The notes: generated by a model not told the origin, from the letters alone. A stretch of DNA of 29,733 nucleotides from CAYPKW01 sp964411425 (GCA_964411425.1 CAYPKW010000028.1:1-29733); one strand, 5' to 3'; counted from the first letter of the stretch, positions 6,855 to 15,926 are shown. A program made the numbers and translations.

Positions 6855-7751
6855 ATGTCGCAACAGGCCTATCTGCTGCCCGACGATCGTGGCGTCCTCG
6901 CTGTCGCCGGTCCCGATGCGCGCCAGTTCCTGCAGGGCCTCGTGTCCAACGACGTGACGAAGGTTGTGCCCGACCGTGCCGTCTACGCGGCCTTGCTCTC
7001 CGCTCAGGGCAAGTACCTGCACGACTTTTTCATCGCCGAGATCGGTGGGGTTCTGTATCTGGACTGCGAGTGGGCCCGCCGTGAGGACTTGCTGCGTCGG
7101 CTGGCCGTTTACAAGTTGCGCTCGAAGATCGACCTCGGTGACGCCACCGATCGCTTCGCCGTCGCCCTGTGCTATGGCGCCGACGCCATTCCCGCCCTCG
7201 ACCTGCCCGGCGAGCCGGGACGAGCGAGAGCCTTGGCCGAGGGCCTCGTCTATGTCGATCCGCGCCTCGTCGCGCTCGGCGCCCGCGCCATGCTGCCTAG
7301 GGCTGCCGCGGCCGGCGCCTTGGCAGCAGCGGGTTTCAGTCTCGGCGCAGCGGCGGAATACGACAGGTTGCGCCTGTCTCTGGGCGTCCCGGACGGCAGC
7401 CGCGACCTGCCCGTGGACAGGGCGATCCTGCTCGAAAACGGCTTCGACGAGTTGCACGGCGTCGATTGGCAGAAGGGCTGCTACCTCGGTCAGGAATTGA
7501 CGGCCCGCACCAGATACCGCAACCTCATCCGCAAGCGCCTGCTGCCGGTGACCATCGACGGGCCGGTGCCTGAATGGGGTACGCCGGTGATGTTGGGCGA
7601 CAAGGAGGCGGGCGAGATGCGCAGCGCGCTTCCGGGCATCGGGCTGGCGATGATCCGGATCGAGTATCTCGAGCCGATGCCCGCTGCGGGCGCCTTCACT
7701 GCCGCCGGCGCCCGTTTGACGCCGCGCAAGCCGGATTGGGCAATCTTTTAG
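6855..7751 (+). CDS. ygfZ: YgfZ/GcvT-like folate-binding protein (Fe-S cluster maintenance)
   Basis: Encodes 298 residues. The signature K-G-C-Y-x-G-Q-E is at 207-214 ('KGCYLGQELTAR'). The N-terminal part, 'LLPDDRGVLAVAGPDARQFL' followed by 'GLVSNDV', matches the GcvT-like fold. YgfZ proteins bind tetrahydrofolate and help build or repair certain iron-sulfur proteins; the cysteine in the signature is the conserved one. The start is the ATG at 6855 with GGAG eight bases upstream; the long open frame further upstream is a shadow of the dihydroorotase gene. The dmpA-type gene starts 15 bases after its stop and is likely cotranscribed. Confidence 0.93.
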   Translation: MSQQAYLLPDDRGVLAVAGPDARQFLQGLVSNDVTKVVPDRAVYAALLSAQGKYLHDFFIAEIGGVLYLDCEWARREDLLRRLAVYKLRSKIDLGDATDRFAVALCYGADAIPALDLPGEPGRARALAEGLVYVDPRLVALGARAMLPRAAAAGALAAAGFSLGAAAEYDRLRLSLGVPDGSRDLPVDRAILLENGFDELHGVDWQKGCYLGQELTARTRYRNLIRKRLLPVTIDGPVPEWGTPVMLGDKEAGEMRSALPGIGLAMIRIEYLEPMPAAGAFTAAGARLTPRKPDWAIF

Positions 7752-7766
7752 GCCTCGACGACAGGC

Positions 7767-8846
7767 ATGGCCCGCTCGCGCCTTCGCGATCTCGGTATCA
7801 CGGTCGGCAGCCTGCCGACCGGCCGTTGGAACGCCATCACCGACATCGGCGGGGTGCGGGTCGGGCACGCGACCGTGATCGCCGATCGGCCCTCGGTGGT
7901 GCGCACCGGCGTTACCGCCATCTGGCCGCGCGGTCCCGAGATTTGGACCGACTACGTCTATGCGGCGTTTCACTCCTTCAACGGCTACGGCGAGATGACC
8001 GGCGTCCTCTGGCTCGACGAGCAGGGATTGCTCGGCGCTCCCATCTGTATCACCAACACCCACGCGGTGGGCGTCGTGCGCGACGCCATCTGCGCCTATG
8101 CGGTACGCCAAGGCGTGCGCCAGGCCTTCCACCTCCCGGTGGTGGCGGAAACCTACGACGGCCGGCTGAGCGACGCCGAGAGTTTTCCCGTCACCCGGGA
8201 ACACGCTTTCGCCGCGCTCGACGCCGCCACCAGCGGCCCGGTGCCGGAGGGCAACGTGGGCGGCGGCACGGGCATGATCTGTCACGACTTCAAGGGTGGC
8301 ATCGGAACGGCATCGCGCCGCGTCGATACCGCTGGCGCGGCCTATACCGTGGGCGCGCTGGTCCAGGCAAATTACGGCAACCGCGAGCTGTTGCGGGTCG
8401 ATGGCGTTCCGGTCGGGCGCGAGATCGGGCCCGATCGGGTTCCGCTGCCGAGCGGCTCTCGGCAGCCCGACGGCGGGTCCATCATCGTCGTGCTGGCGAC
8501 CGACGCCCCATTGTTGCCGATCCAATGCAGGCGCCTGGCGCGTCGCGCCGGCACCGGGCTCGCCTGGGTCGGCGGCATAGGCGCCAACGGCAGCGGCGAC
8601 ATTTTTCTCGCGTTCTCGACGGCCAACCACGTTCGCGCCCATGAGCCGGTCGCCGAGGTTCGCAGTCTGGCGCCCGAAACGATGACCCCGCTGTTCCTGG
8701 CCGCGGCCGAGGCCACGGAGGAAGCGATCCTCAACGCCCTCGCCGCGGCCGAGACCATGACCGGATTCCAGGGATTCACCGTCCACGCCCTGCCGCTCGA
8801 CCGCCTGCAGCAAGTCATGCGTCGCTATCGTCCGCCCGCCGGTTAG
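7767..8846 (+). CDS. dmpA: P1/S58-family self-processing aminopeptidase (DmpA type)
   Basis: Encodes 359 residues. The start 'LRDLGITVGSLPTGRWNAI', then 'TDIGGVRVGHATV', 'CITNTHAVGVVRDA' and 'EGNVGGGTGM' are characteristic of the DmpA/ornithine acetyltransferase-like Ntn fold. The autocatalytic cleavage site is Gly237-Ser238 in 'DGGSIIVVLAT'; Ser238 becomes the N-terminal nucleophile of the small subunit. Such enzymes remove N-terminal residues, including D-amino acids and beta-amino acids, from short peptides. No signal peptide is seen, so it should be cytoplasmic. It follows ygfZ by 15 bases. The stop codon falls within the first copy of the 55-base sequence that flanks the scaffold gap, so the coding sequence appears complete. 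Confidence 0.92.
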   Translation: MARSRLRDLGITVGSLPTGRWNAITDIGGVRVGHATVIADRPSVVRTGVTAIWPRGPEIWTDYVYAAFHSFNGYGEMTGVLWLDEQGLLGAPICITNTHAVGVVRDAICAYAVRQGVRQAFHLPVVAETYDGRLSDAESFPVTREHAFAALDAATSGPVPEGNVGGGTGMICHDFKGGIGTASRRVDTAGAAYTVGALVQANYGNRELLRVDGVPVGREIGPDRVPLPSGSRQPDGGSIIVVLATDAPLLPIQCRRLARRAGTGLAWVGGIGANGSGDIFLAFSTANHVRAHEPVAEVRSLAPETMTPLFLAAAEATEEAILNALAAAETMTGFQGFTVHALPLDRLQQVMRRYRPPAG

Positions 8847-9046
8847 CCGCCAAGCTGGCGAGCCACTTCGGCGAGTCGGCCAAACGGCGATNNNNNNNNN
8901 NNNNNNNNNNNNNNNNNNNNNNNNNNNNNNNNNNNNNNNNNNNNNNNNNNNNNNNNNNNNNNNNNNNNNNNNNNNNNNNNNNNNNNNNNNNCGCCGGTTA
9001 GCCGCCAAGCTGGCGAGCCACTTCGGCGAGTCGGCCAAACGGCGAT
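8837..9046. other. Scaffold gap of 100 N bounded by a 55-base exact duplication
   Basis: Ns run from 8892 to 8991. The 55 bases before the gap (8837-8891) are repeated exactly after it (8992-9046). This is what de Bruijn assembly leaves when two contigs ending in the same k-mer (k=55) are scaffolded without being merged. Either the two flanks are one and the same copy and the gap is spurious, or a repeat collapses here. Confidence 0.9.
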
Positions 9047-9107
9047 CGGCCCGCAGCAAGAGGCGTCCTGCCGGCACGTGTCATACGGAGTCCGGTTGAT
9101 CCGTTCC

Positions 9108-9183
9108 GGCCTCGTCCTTCGACAAGCTCAGGACGAGGCCGTATTTCGGCCCTCATGCTGAGCCTGTCGAAGCAGGAGGGCCG
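9108..9183. repeat. Two-hairpin REP/BIME-like element
   Basis: Hairpin 1 has an 11-bp perfect stem, GGCCTCGTCCT (9108-9118) with AGGACGAGGCC (9130-9140). Hairpin 2 pairs CGGCCCTC (9147-9154) with GAGGGCCG (9176-9183), extended by TGCT/AGCA. The two loops are reverse complements of each other apart from one base, so these are two REP units in opposite orientation. The element overlaps the last codons of meaB (stop at 9153). It is flanked by an imperfect direct repeat of about 28 bases, beginning TCATACGGA, at about 9081-9110 and 9190-9219. Confidence 0.8.
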
Positions 9184-10047
9184 AAGCGATCATACGGATC
9201 CGGTATCAATCCGTCGCGGCCGAACTTGTCGCGTATCGCCTGCGTGAGCCAGACAATGGACTGCTCGTGGCGCTGCGCCGCCAAGCGGTTGTCCGTGCCG
9301 AGCCACTGCCAATGGCGGTCGATCGCCTCAATTAACTTCTCGATTCCCTCGCCTCGCCTCGCCGAGATCGTCAACACCGGCACTTGCCACGCCGAGCCCG
9401 TTCCGGTCGAGAGGCCGAGTGCGCTCGCGAGGTCGGCCGCCGCGCGCGCAGCCGGCTCGCCCAAGTCGCCCTTGGTCACGACCGCCACGTGCGGCACCTC
9501 CACGATGCCCGCCTTCATGAACTGCAAGCCGTCGCCGGAGGCGGGTTGCGCGCAGAACACGACGGTGTCGGCGGCGCCGGCCACATCTGTCTCCGACTGG
9601 CCGACGCCGACAGTCTCGACAAACACCATGTCGTGGAGAGCGCGCATCACCACCATGGCGGCGACGGTGAAATCCGCCAGGCCGCCGAGCCGGTCCCTTG
9701 CCGCCATCGAGCGCACGAATATTCCCTCGTCATGGGGATCGGTGGCGAGCCGCAGCCGATCGCCGAGCAGCGCGCCGCCGGAGCGACGCGAGGATGGATC
9801 GATGGCGATGACCCCGACGCTGCGTGCCTGGGCGCGGAGCGCGGCAATCAGGACCCCAAGCAGCGTCGACTTGCCCACGCCGGGCGGGCCGGTGAGGCCT
9901 ACCACGTGGGCGCGCGGCCGGGTACGCCGCATCGAGCAAGGCAAGGGACTCGGCCGCATCCGGCTGTCGTTCGAGAGCGGCCAGCGCCGACGCCAAGGCT
10001 TTCTTGCCGCCCCGCCGCAGCGTCTCGAGATCCGGTAGACCGCTCAA
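9153..10047 (-). pseudogene. meaB: MeaB/ArgK-type GTPase, interrupted by a frameshift near 9912
   Basis: The N-terminal part starts with TTG at 10047: 'SGLPDLETLRRGGKKALAS' and 'ALLDAAYPAA'. The rest, from 'AHVVGLTGPPGVGKSTLLG' to the end, is in another frame. The switch falls in a GCGCGC run near 9908-9918; restoring two bases there would join the parts into about 298 residues. The second frame has the P-loop GPPGVGKST, 'IDPSS', 'VETVGVGQSE' and 'TKGD', all typical of the G3E GTPases that protect or load B12 in methylmalonyl-CoA mutase. GAGG precedes the TTG, which is 11 bases after the ppdK stop, so it is translationally linked. The C-terminal tail is encoded within a REP repeat. It may be a true mutation or an assembly error. 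Confidence 0.82.
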
Positions 10048-10058
10048 CCGCCGGCGCC

Positions 10059-12752
10059 TCAGTCGAGCGCCTCAAGCCTGGCAGCCCCCGCCCTTGCCGC
10101 AAGCGCCGCCTGCGCCGCCGCCAACCTGGCGATCGGGACCCGGTAGGGCGAGCACGACACATAGTCGAGGCCGGCTTGTTCGCAGAACCGGATCGACGCC
10201 GGATCGCCGCCGTGCTCGCCGCAGATGCCGAGTTTGAGGTCCGGTCGGCGCCGCCTGCCCCGCGCCACGGCGATGCGAATCAATTCGCCCACGCCGTCCA
10301 CGTCCAGGCTGACGAATGGGTCTTGCGCGAGGATGCCGTTGCGTTCGTACGCCTGCAGGAACCGCGCGGCGTCGTCGCGGCTGAGCCCATAAGTGGTCTG
10401 TGTCAGGTCGTTGGTGCCGAAGCTGAAGAATTGCGAAAACTCGGCGATTTCGCCGGCGCGCAGCGCCGCACGCGGCAATTCGATCATGGTGCCGACCAGA
10501 TACGGTATCTCGCGGCCCTCGGCGGCGCACACCTCGCCGGCCACGCGGTCGATGATCTCCTTCAGCATGGCGAGTTCCCGCGCCCAGGCGACCAATGGCA
10601 CCATGACTTCCGCCTCGACCGTCTCGCCCGTCTCCCGGTGGACGGCCGCCGCGGCCTCGAAGATGGCGCGCGCCTGCATCTCGTAGATTTCCGGATAGGT
10701 GATGCCGAGCCGGCAGCCGCGGTGGCCCAGCATCGGGTTGGTCTCCTTCAACATGGCGGCGCGATGGCGCACCGTCTCGACGGATACCCCCGTCGCCTTC
10801 GCCACCTCCTCCATCTCGGCGGTCGAGTGCGGCAGGAATTCGTGCAGCGGCGGGTCGAGCAGGCGGATGGTCACCGGCAAGCCCTTCATGATGCGGAACA
10901 GCTCGATGAAGTCCGCTCGCTGCATCGGCAGAATCTTGGCCAGCGCCGCGCGCCGCCCGGCGATGTCTTCCGCCATGATCATCTCGCGCATGGCGACGAT
11001 GCGGTTGCCGTCGAAGAACATGTGCTCGGTGCGGCACAACCCGATGCCCTCGGCGCCGAATCGGCGCGCCGTTCGGGCATCCAGCGGCGTCTCGGCATTG
11101 GTGCGGACCTTGAGCCGCCGAACGCCGTCGGCCCACTCCATGATCGTGGCGAAATCGCCGGACAACTCGCGTTGGATCGTCGGAACCTCGCCCAGCATCA
11201 CTTCGCCGGTCGCGCCGTCGATGGTGATGATGTCGCCTTCCGTTACCTTGATCGCCCGCACTTGCATCGTCCGCGCCTGGGCATCGATGCGCAGGTCCCC
11301 GGCGCCCGCCACGCAGGGCCGCCCCATGCCGCGCGCCACCACGGCGGCATGGCTCGTCATGCCGCCGCGCGCCGTCAGAATGCCGACCGCGGCATGCATG
11401 CCATGGATGTCCTCGGGGCTCGTCTCCTGGCGCACGAGGATGACACTCTCGCCTCTGGCCGCGCGATCCTCCGCCTCGTCGGCGCTGAAGACCACGCGGC
11501 CCGCGGCTGCACCCGGCGAGGCCGGCAGCCCACGGACGATGACCTTGCGCGGGGCCTCGGGATCGAGCATCGGATGCAGCAACTGGTCGAGCGAGGCCGC
11601 GTCGACCCTGGCGACTGCCTCCTCTTTGCCGATCAAGCCTGCCGTCACCATATCGACTGCAATTTTGAGCGCGGCAGCCGCCGTCCGCTTCCCGCTGCGG
11701 GTCTGCAACATCCACAGCTTGCCTTGCTCCACCGTGAACTCGATGTCCTGCATGTCGCGGTAATGCGCCTCAAGCCGCCGGCGCACCTCGATCAACTCGG
11801 CGAACACGCCGGGCATCGCTTCTTCCATTGCCGGCAGGGTGGAGCCGATGGCCTTCTTACCCGCCACCGTCAGGTGTTGCGGCGTGCGGATGCCGGCGAC
11901 CACGTCCTCGCCCTGCGCGTTGACCAGATACTCGCCGTAGAATTCGGGCGCGCCGGTCGAGGGGTTGCGCGTGAACGCGACGCCCGTGGCGCAGTCGCCA
12001 CCCATGTTCCCGAACACCATGGCCTGCACGTTGACGGCGGTGCCCCACTCTTCCGGGATGTCGTGCAACTTGCGGTAAGTAACCGCCCGCGGGGTGTTCC
12101 AGCTTCCGAACACGGCGCCGATCGCACCCCAAAGCTGTTCCGTCGGATCCTGCGGAAACGCCCGGCCGAGTTGTTGCTCGACCGCCGCCTTGTACGATTC
12201 GATGATCTGCAGCCAATCCTCCGCCTTGAGCTCGGTGTCCAGGCCAAGCCCGCGGTCCTCCTTGTGCAGCTCGAGCACTTCCTCGAAGTGATGGTGATCG
12301 ACGCCCAGCACCACGTCGCCGTACATCTGAATGAACCGGCGGTAGCTGTCGAATGCAAACCGCGCATCGCCGACGCGCCGCGCCAATCCCGCCGCCGTCC
12401 GGTCGTTGAGGCCGAGGTTCAGCACGGTATCCATCATGCCGGGCATGGAGACCCGCGCGCCGGATCGCACCGAGACCAGCAGCGGGTTCTCCGCATCGCC
12501 GAACTTCCGCCCGACTTGGGCCTCGATGCGCGCCAGCGCCTCGTTGACTTGCTCCTCCAGGCCACCCGGATAGGTCTTGCCGTTCCGGTAGTAGTGGGTG
12601 CACACCTCGGTCGTGATGGTGAATCCCGGTGGTACCGGCAGGTTGAGGTTGCACATCTCCGCCAAGTTGGCGCCCTTGCCGCCGAGCAGCTCCTTCATCC
12701 CCGCGTTTCCCGCGGCGCTGCCGCCTTCGAAACTGTAGACCCAGCGGTGCAT
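10059..12752 (-). CDS. ppdK: Pyruvate, phosphate dikinase
   Basis: Encodes 897 residues, full length. The N-terminal nucleotide-binding domain begins 'WVYSFEGGSAAGNAGMKELL' with 'GGKGANLAEM' (24-33). The phosphohistidine is H468 in 'GGMTSHAAVVARGMG'. The C-terminal pyruvate/PEP barrel carries 'GICGEHGGDP' and the catalytic cysteine C867 in 'YVSCSPYRVPIAR'. The enzyme interconverts pyruvate, ATP and phosphate with phosphoenolpyruvate, AMP and pyrophosphate, serving gluconeogenesis or glycolysis. The start at 12752 has GGGGTAAGG upstream and lies nine bases after the glyS stop, so the gene is part of the glyQ-glyS-ppdK-meaB unit. That order is common in alphaproteobacteria. Confidence 0.97.
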   Translation of the reverse strand: MHRWVYSFEGGSAAGNAGMKELLGGKGANLAEMCNLNLPVPPGFTITTEVCTHYYRNGKTYPGGLEEQVNEALARIEAQVGRKFGDAENPLLVSVRSGARVSMPGMMDTVLNLGLNDRTAAGLARRVGDARFAFDSYRRFIQMYGDVVLGVDHHHFEEVLELHKEDRGLGLDTELKAEDWLQIIESYKAAVEQQLGRAFPQDPTEQLWGAIGAVFGSWNTPRAVTYRKLHDIPEEWGTAVNVQAMVFGNMGGDCATGVAFTRNPSTGAPEFYGEYLVNAQGEDVVAGIRTPQHLTVAGKKAIGSTLPAMEEAMPGVFAELIEVRRRLEAHYRDMQDIEFTVEQGKLWMLQTRSGKRTAAAALKIAVDMVTAGLIGKEEAVARVDAASLDQLLHPMLDPEAPRKVIVRGLPASPGAAAGRVVFSADEAEDRAARGESVILVRQETSPEDIHGMHAAVGILTARGGMTSHAAVVARGMGRPCVAGAGDLRIDAQARTMQVRAIKVTEGDIITIDGATGEVMLGEVPTIQRELSGDFATIMEWADGVRRLKVRTNAETPLDARTARRFGAEGIGLCRTEHMFFDGNRIVAMREMIMAEDIAGRRAALAKILPMQRADFIELFRIMKGLPVTIRLLDPPLHEFLPHSTAEMEEVAKATGVSVETVRHRAAMLKETNPMLGHRGCRLGITYPEIYEMQARAIFEAAAAVHRETGETVEAEVMVPLVAWARELAMLKEIIDRVAGEVCAAEGREIPYLVGTMIELPRAALRAGEIAEFSQFFSFGTNDLTQTTYGLSRDDAARFLQAYERNGILAQDPFVSLDVDGVGELIRIAVARGRRRRPDLKLGICGEHGGDPASIRFCEQAGLDYVSCSPYRVPIARLAAAQAALAARAGAARLEALD

Positions 12753-12761
12753 GCGTGCGCC

Positions 12762-14996
12762 TTACCCCTCGATTCTCGAAAAGTCGGCGACGGTGGCGAG
12801 CGTGGTGCGGATCTGCGACAACAGGCGCAGCCGGTTCGCCCGCAACTCCGCGTCGCCGCAGTTCACGGTCACTCGGTCGAAGAATTCGTCCACCGGGTGC
12901 CGCAGCCTCGCCAGCGCGGCCATGGCGCCGGTGAAATCCTCGCTGCCGAGCGCGCGGCCTGCCGCCCGCCGTGCAGCCCGCAGCGCCTTGGCGAGCGTAC
13001 GCTCCTCGGTCTCGCGCAGCAGCGCCGGCTGCGCCGCGCCGCCATAGGTCGTCGCGTCCTTCTTTTCCTCGATGCGCACGATGTTGACCGCGCGCTTGGA
13101 GGCCGTCAGCAAGTTCGCCCCGTCCTCGCCCTCGAGGAAGCTCTTGAGCGCATCGACCCGCGCCAGCAAGCGGACCAGATCGTCCTCGCCGCCCTGCGCG
13201 AACACCGCGGCGATGAGGTCGTGCCGCACGCCCTTCTCCTTGAGCGCCACCTCGAGCCGGTCGGCGAAGAAGTCGAGCAGCGATGCTGATACGCGCTTGG
13301 CCTCCATTTCAATTACTTGATGTGCGAGGCCATGCTCCCATTTAGCCTCGATATTCTCATCTTGTCGTTGTTTTATTGTAAGATGTCTTTGCACAAGCAA
13401 ATTCACATAGGGTTGATCATATGAATTTAAATGAAACCCGAACCAAGTAAAGGACGTTCGAAAGACTTGGCCCAAGGGTAATCGCAACCTGTTCTCCACG
13501 ATGAGCCGGATGGCGCCGAGCGCCGCGCGCCGGAGCGCGAACGGGTCCTTGGACCCGGTCGGCTTCTCGTCGATGGCGAAGAATCCGACCAGCGTGTCGA
13601 TCTTGTCGGCCAGCGCCACGGCGACGCTCACCGGCGCCGATGGACAGCGGTCGTTGGGCCCGAGCGGCGAGTAATGCTCGGCGATGGCGTCGGCCACCTC
13701 CGGCTTCTCGCCCTCCGCGAGGGCGTAGTGGCGCCCCACGACGCCCTGCAACTCGGGGAACTCGCCCACCATGCCGGTGGTCAGGTCCGCCTTGGCGAGG
13801 AGCGCCGCGCTGCGCACGCGATCCACGTCCGCGCCGGGCACGAAGGCTGCAATCTCGGCGGCGAGAGTTTGCACGCGCGTCGCCTTGTCGGCCATGGTGC
13901 CGAGCTTGGCGTGAAAGACGATGTCCTTGAGGGCCGGCACGCGCTCTTCGAGCTTCGTCTTGCGATCCTGATCCCAGAAGAACTTGGCGTCGGCGAGGCG
14001 CGCCCGCAGCACCCGCTCGTTGCCGGCGACGATGGTGCGCCCTCCGTCCGCGGTCTCCATGTTGGCGACGACGAGGAAACGCGGGGCGAGCCGGCCGTCC
14101 TTGTCCTGGAGCGCGAAATATTTTTGGTGGTGCCGCATCGCCGTGGTCAATACCTCCGCCGGCAGGTCCATGAACGACTCGTCGAAGCGGCCCATGAGCA
14201 CCACCGGCCATTCGACCAGTCCCACGACCTCGTCGAGTAGCTGCTCGTCCGGTTTGACGATCAGGCCGTTTTCCGCCGCGAGCTTCGCCGCCTGGTCGCG
14301 GATGACGGCGCGCCGCTCGGCGGGATCGAGGATGACGTAGGCTTTCCTGAGCTTGCGCTTGTAGTCGGCGAAGTCCGCGACTGCGATCTCGCCGGGAGCC
14401 AAAAACCGGTGGCCATATGTCTGTTTCAACTCATTGGACCACAGTGAACGCCCCTTCCGTAACGCTTCGATATCGCCAGGAAACAACTCCACATCGAGCG
14501 CAACCTGCTCGCCGTCGAACACCGCCAGGATGTTCCGAAGCGGACGCACCCAGGTCAACCTATGGTCTGCCCAGCGCATGGACTTCGGCCACGGGAACCG
14601 CGGCACCACTTCCTGCACGGCCTCGGCAATCGCTCGTGAAGTGAGGCGGCCCGCGATCAAGTCTTGGGCGAACCAGAACTCGCCCTTGCCCGTGTCCTTA
14701 TTGACGCATTCAGCGAGACTCGACCGTCCCACGGCCTTGAGAAAGCCCTCGATCGCTTTCGCGGGCGCGCTCACCCGAGGTCCCTTCCGTTCCAAGACTT
14801 TGTCCGGCGTCTGCGTCGGAAGCCCATCAACTACGAGCGCAAGTCGGCGCGGCGTGACAAATGCCTCGGCCTTGGTGTACGTCAAGCCGACCTCAGTCAG
14901 CTTCTCCGTGACGAGCCGCTTCAAGTCGTCCGCCGCGCGCCTCTGCATGCGCGCCGGGATTTCCTCCGACAGGAGCTCTAGTAGCAATTCGGCCAT
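12762..14996 (-). CDS. glyS: Glycyl-tRNA synthetase, beta subunit
   Basis: Encodes 744 residues. The start 'MAELLLELLSEEIPARMQRR' and the blocks 'PRRLALVVDGLP', 'WPKSMRW', 'RFLVVANM' and 'GNERVLRARLADAKFFW' are diagnostic of GlyS. With GlyQ it forms the alpha2beta2 enzyme that charges tRNA-Gly. It begins four bases after the glyQ stop. An odd AT-rich patch, at about 13305-13490 (residues near 500-563), sits in frame between 'ENRLRLPL' and 'LLDFFADRLEV'. By hand count 13321-13440 is 39% GC, far below its surroundings. The encoded segment ('FTWFGFHLNSYDQPYV' and 'EAKWEHGLAHQVIEME') is longer and differently composed than the linker I expect there, so it may be an insertion or recombined piece. 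The frame stays open. Confidence 0.96.
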   Translation of the reverse strand: MAELLLELLSEEIPARMQRRAADDLKRLVTEKLTEVGLTYTKAEAFVTPRRLALVVDGLPTQTPDKVLERKGPRVSAPAKAIEGFLKAVGRSSLAECVNKDTGKGEFWFAQDLIAGRLTSRAIAEAVQEVVPRFPWPKSMRWADHRLTWVRPLRNILAVFDGEQVALDVELFPGDIEALRKGRSLWSNELKQTYGHRFLAPGEIAVADFADYKRKLRKAYVILDPAERRAVIRDQAAKLAAENGLIVKPDEQLLDEVVGLVEWPVVLMGRFDESFMDLPAEVLTTAMRHHQKYFALQDKDGRLAPRFLVVANMETADGGRTIVAGNERVLRARLADAKFFWDQDRKTKLEERVPALKDIVFHAKLGTMADKATRVQTLAAEIAAFVPGADVDRVRSAALLAKADLTTGMVGEFPELQGVVGRHYALAEGEKPEVADAIAEHYSPLGPNDRCPSAPVSVAVALADKIDTLVGFFAIDEKPTGSKDPFALRRAALGAIRLIVENRLRLPLGQVFRTSFTWFGFHLNSYDQPYVNLLVQRHLTIKQRQDENIEAKWEHGLAHQVIEMEAKRVSASLLDFFADRLEVALKEKGVRHDLIAAVFAQGGEDDLVRLLARVDALKSFLEGEDGANLLTASKRAVNIVRIEEKKDATTYGGAAQPALLRETEERTLAKALRAARRAAGRALGSEDFTGAMAALARLRHPVDEFFDRVTVNCGDAELRANRLRLLSQIRTTLATVADFSRIEG

Positions 14997-15000
14997 CGGC

Positions 15001-15888
15001 TCAGGCCGCCGTCTGGCTCGCGAGCCAGGCTTCGCAGCAACTCTTGGCCAGCGCGCGCACGCGGGCGATATAGGCCTGACGCTCGGCCACCGAGATGACG
15101 CCGCGCGCGTCCAGCAGGTTGAAGAGATGGCTCGCCTTCATGCATTGCTCGTAGGCGGGCAGCGCCAGCAGCACCTTCAGCAACGCGCCGCATTCGCTCT
15201 CGGCGTCGGCGAAATGGCGCAGCAGGACGGCCGTGTTCGCGTGCTCGAAGTTGTAGGCGGAGAACTCGCGCTCGGCCTGCAGGTACACGTCGCCGTAGCG
15301 CATGTTGCCGGCGCCCGATACGCCGTTCCAGTCGAGGTCGAAGACGTTCTCGACCCCCTGCACGTACATCGCCAGGCGTTCGAGGCCGTAGGTCATCTCG
15401 ACCGACACCGGATCGCACTCGATGCCGCCGACTTGCTGGAAATAGGTGAACTGCGTCACCTCCATGCCGTCGAGCCACACTTCCCAACCGAGGCCCGATG
15501 CCCCCAGCGTCGGGCTTTCCCAATCGTCCTCGACGAATCGGACGTCATGCTCCGCGAGTCCTATCCCTAGCGCTTCCAGGCTCTTCAGATAAAGCTCCTG
15601 ACTGTCGCCGGGCGAGGGTTTCAAGATCACCTGGAACTGGTAGTAGTGCTGGAGGCGATTCGGGTTCTCGCCGTAGCGGCCGTCCTTCGGTCGGCGCGAG
15701 GGCTGCACATAGGCCGCCCGCCAGGGCTTCGGCCCCAAGGCGCGCAACGTGGTCGCCGGATGGAAGGTGCCGGCGCCGACCTCCATGTCATAAGGCTGCA
15801 CGATGACGCAGCCCTCTTTGGCCCAGTAGGTCTGCAACCTGAGGATGAGCGACTGGAAGCACGTGTCGGGGTTGGCGGCGCGGGTCAT
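15001..15888 (-). CDS. glyQ: Glycyl-tRNA synthetase, alpha subunit
   Basis: Encodes 295 residues from the ATG at 15888; an in-frame ATG at 15912 is the alternative. Diagnostic blocks are 'CFQSLILRLQTYWAKEGCVI', then 'QPYDMEVGAGTFHPATTLRA', 'QPSRRPKDGRYGENPNRLQH' and 'EVTQFTYFQQVGG'. It holds the class II catalytic core of the alpha2beta2 enzyme. The good minus-strand promoter at 15927-15955 predicts a start near 15920. That leaves about 30 bases of leader for ATG 15888 but only eight for ATG 15912, which favours the shorter form. It is the first gene of the glyQ-glyS-ppdK-meaB unit. Confidence 0.97.
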   Translation of the reverse strand: MTRAANPDTCFQSLILRLQTYWAKEGCVIVQPYDMEVGAGTFHPATTLRALGPKPWRAAYVQPSRRPKDGRYGENPNRLQHYYQFQVILKPSPGDSQELYLKSLEALGIGLAEHDVRFVEDDWESPTLGASGLGWEVWLDGMEVTQFTYFQQVGGIECDPVSVEMTYGLERLAMYVQGVENVFDLDWNGVSGAGNMRYGDVYLQAEREFSAYNFEHANTAVLLRHFADAESECGALLKVLLALPAYEQCMKASHLFNLLDARGVISVAERQAYIARVRALAKSCCEAWLASQTAA

Positions 15889-15926
15889 CGCATCGGGCCT
15901 GCCGCGTTCCATCCATGGTGCGGCGC

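Noticed and set aside
6828..9077. 749-codon open frame on the minus strand crossing the N run
   Set aside because: It is antisense to ygfZ and dmpA, which have clear motifs, and it runs through 100 unknown bases.
9384..13289. 1301-codon open frame on the plus strand
   Set aside because: It is a GC-driven shadow antisense to ppdK, meaB and glyS, with Arg/His/Ala-rich composition and no domain.
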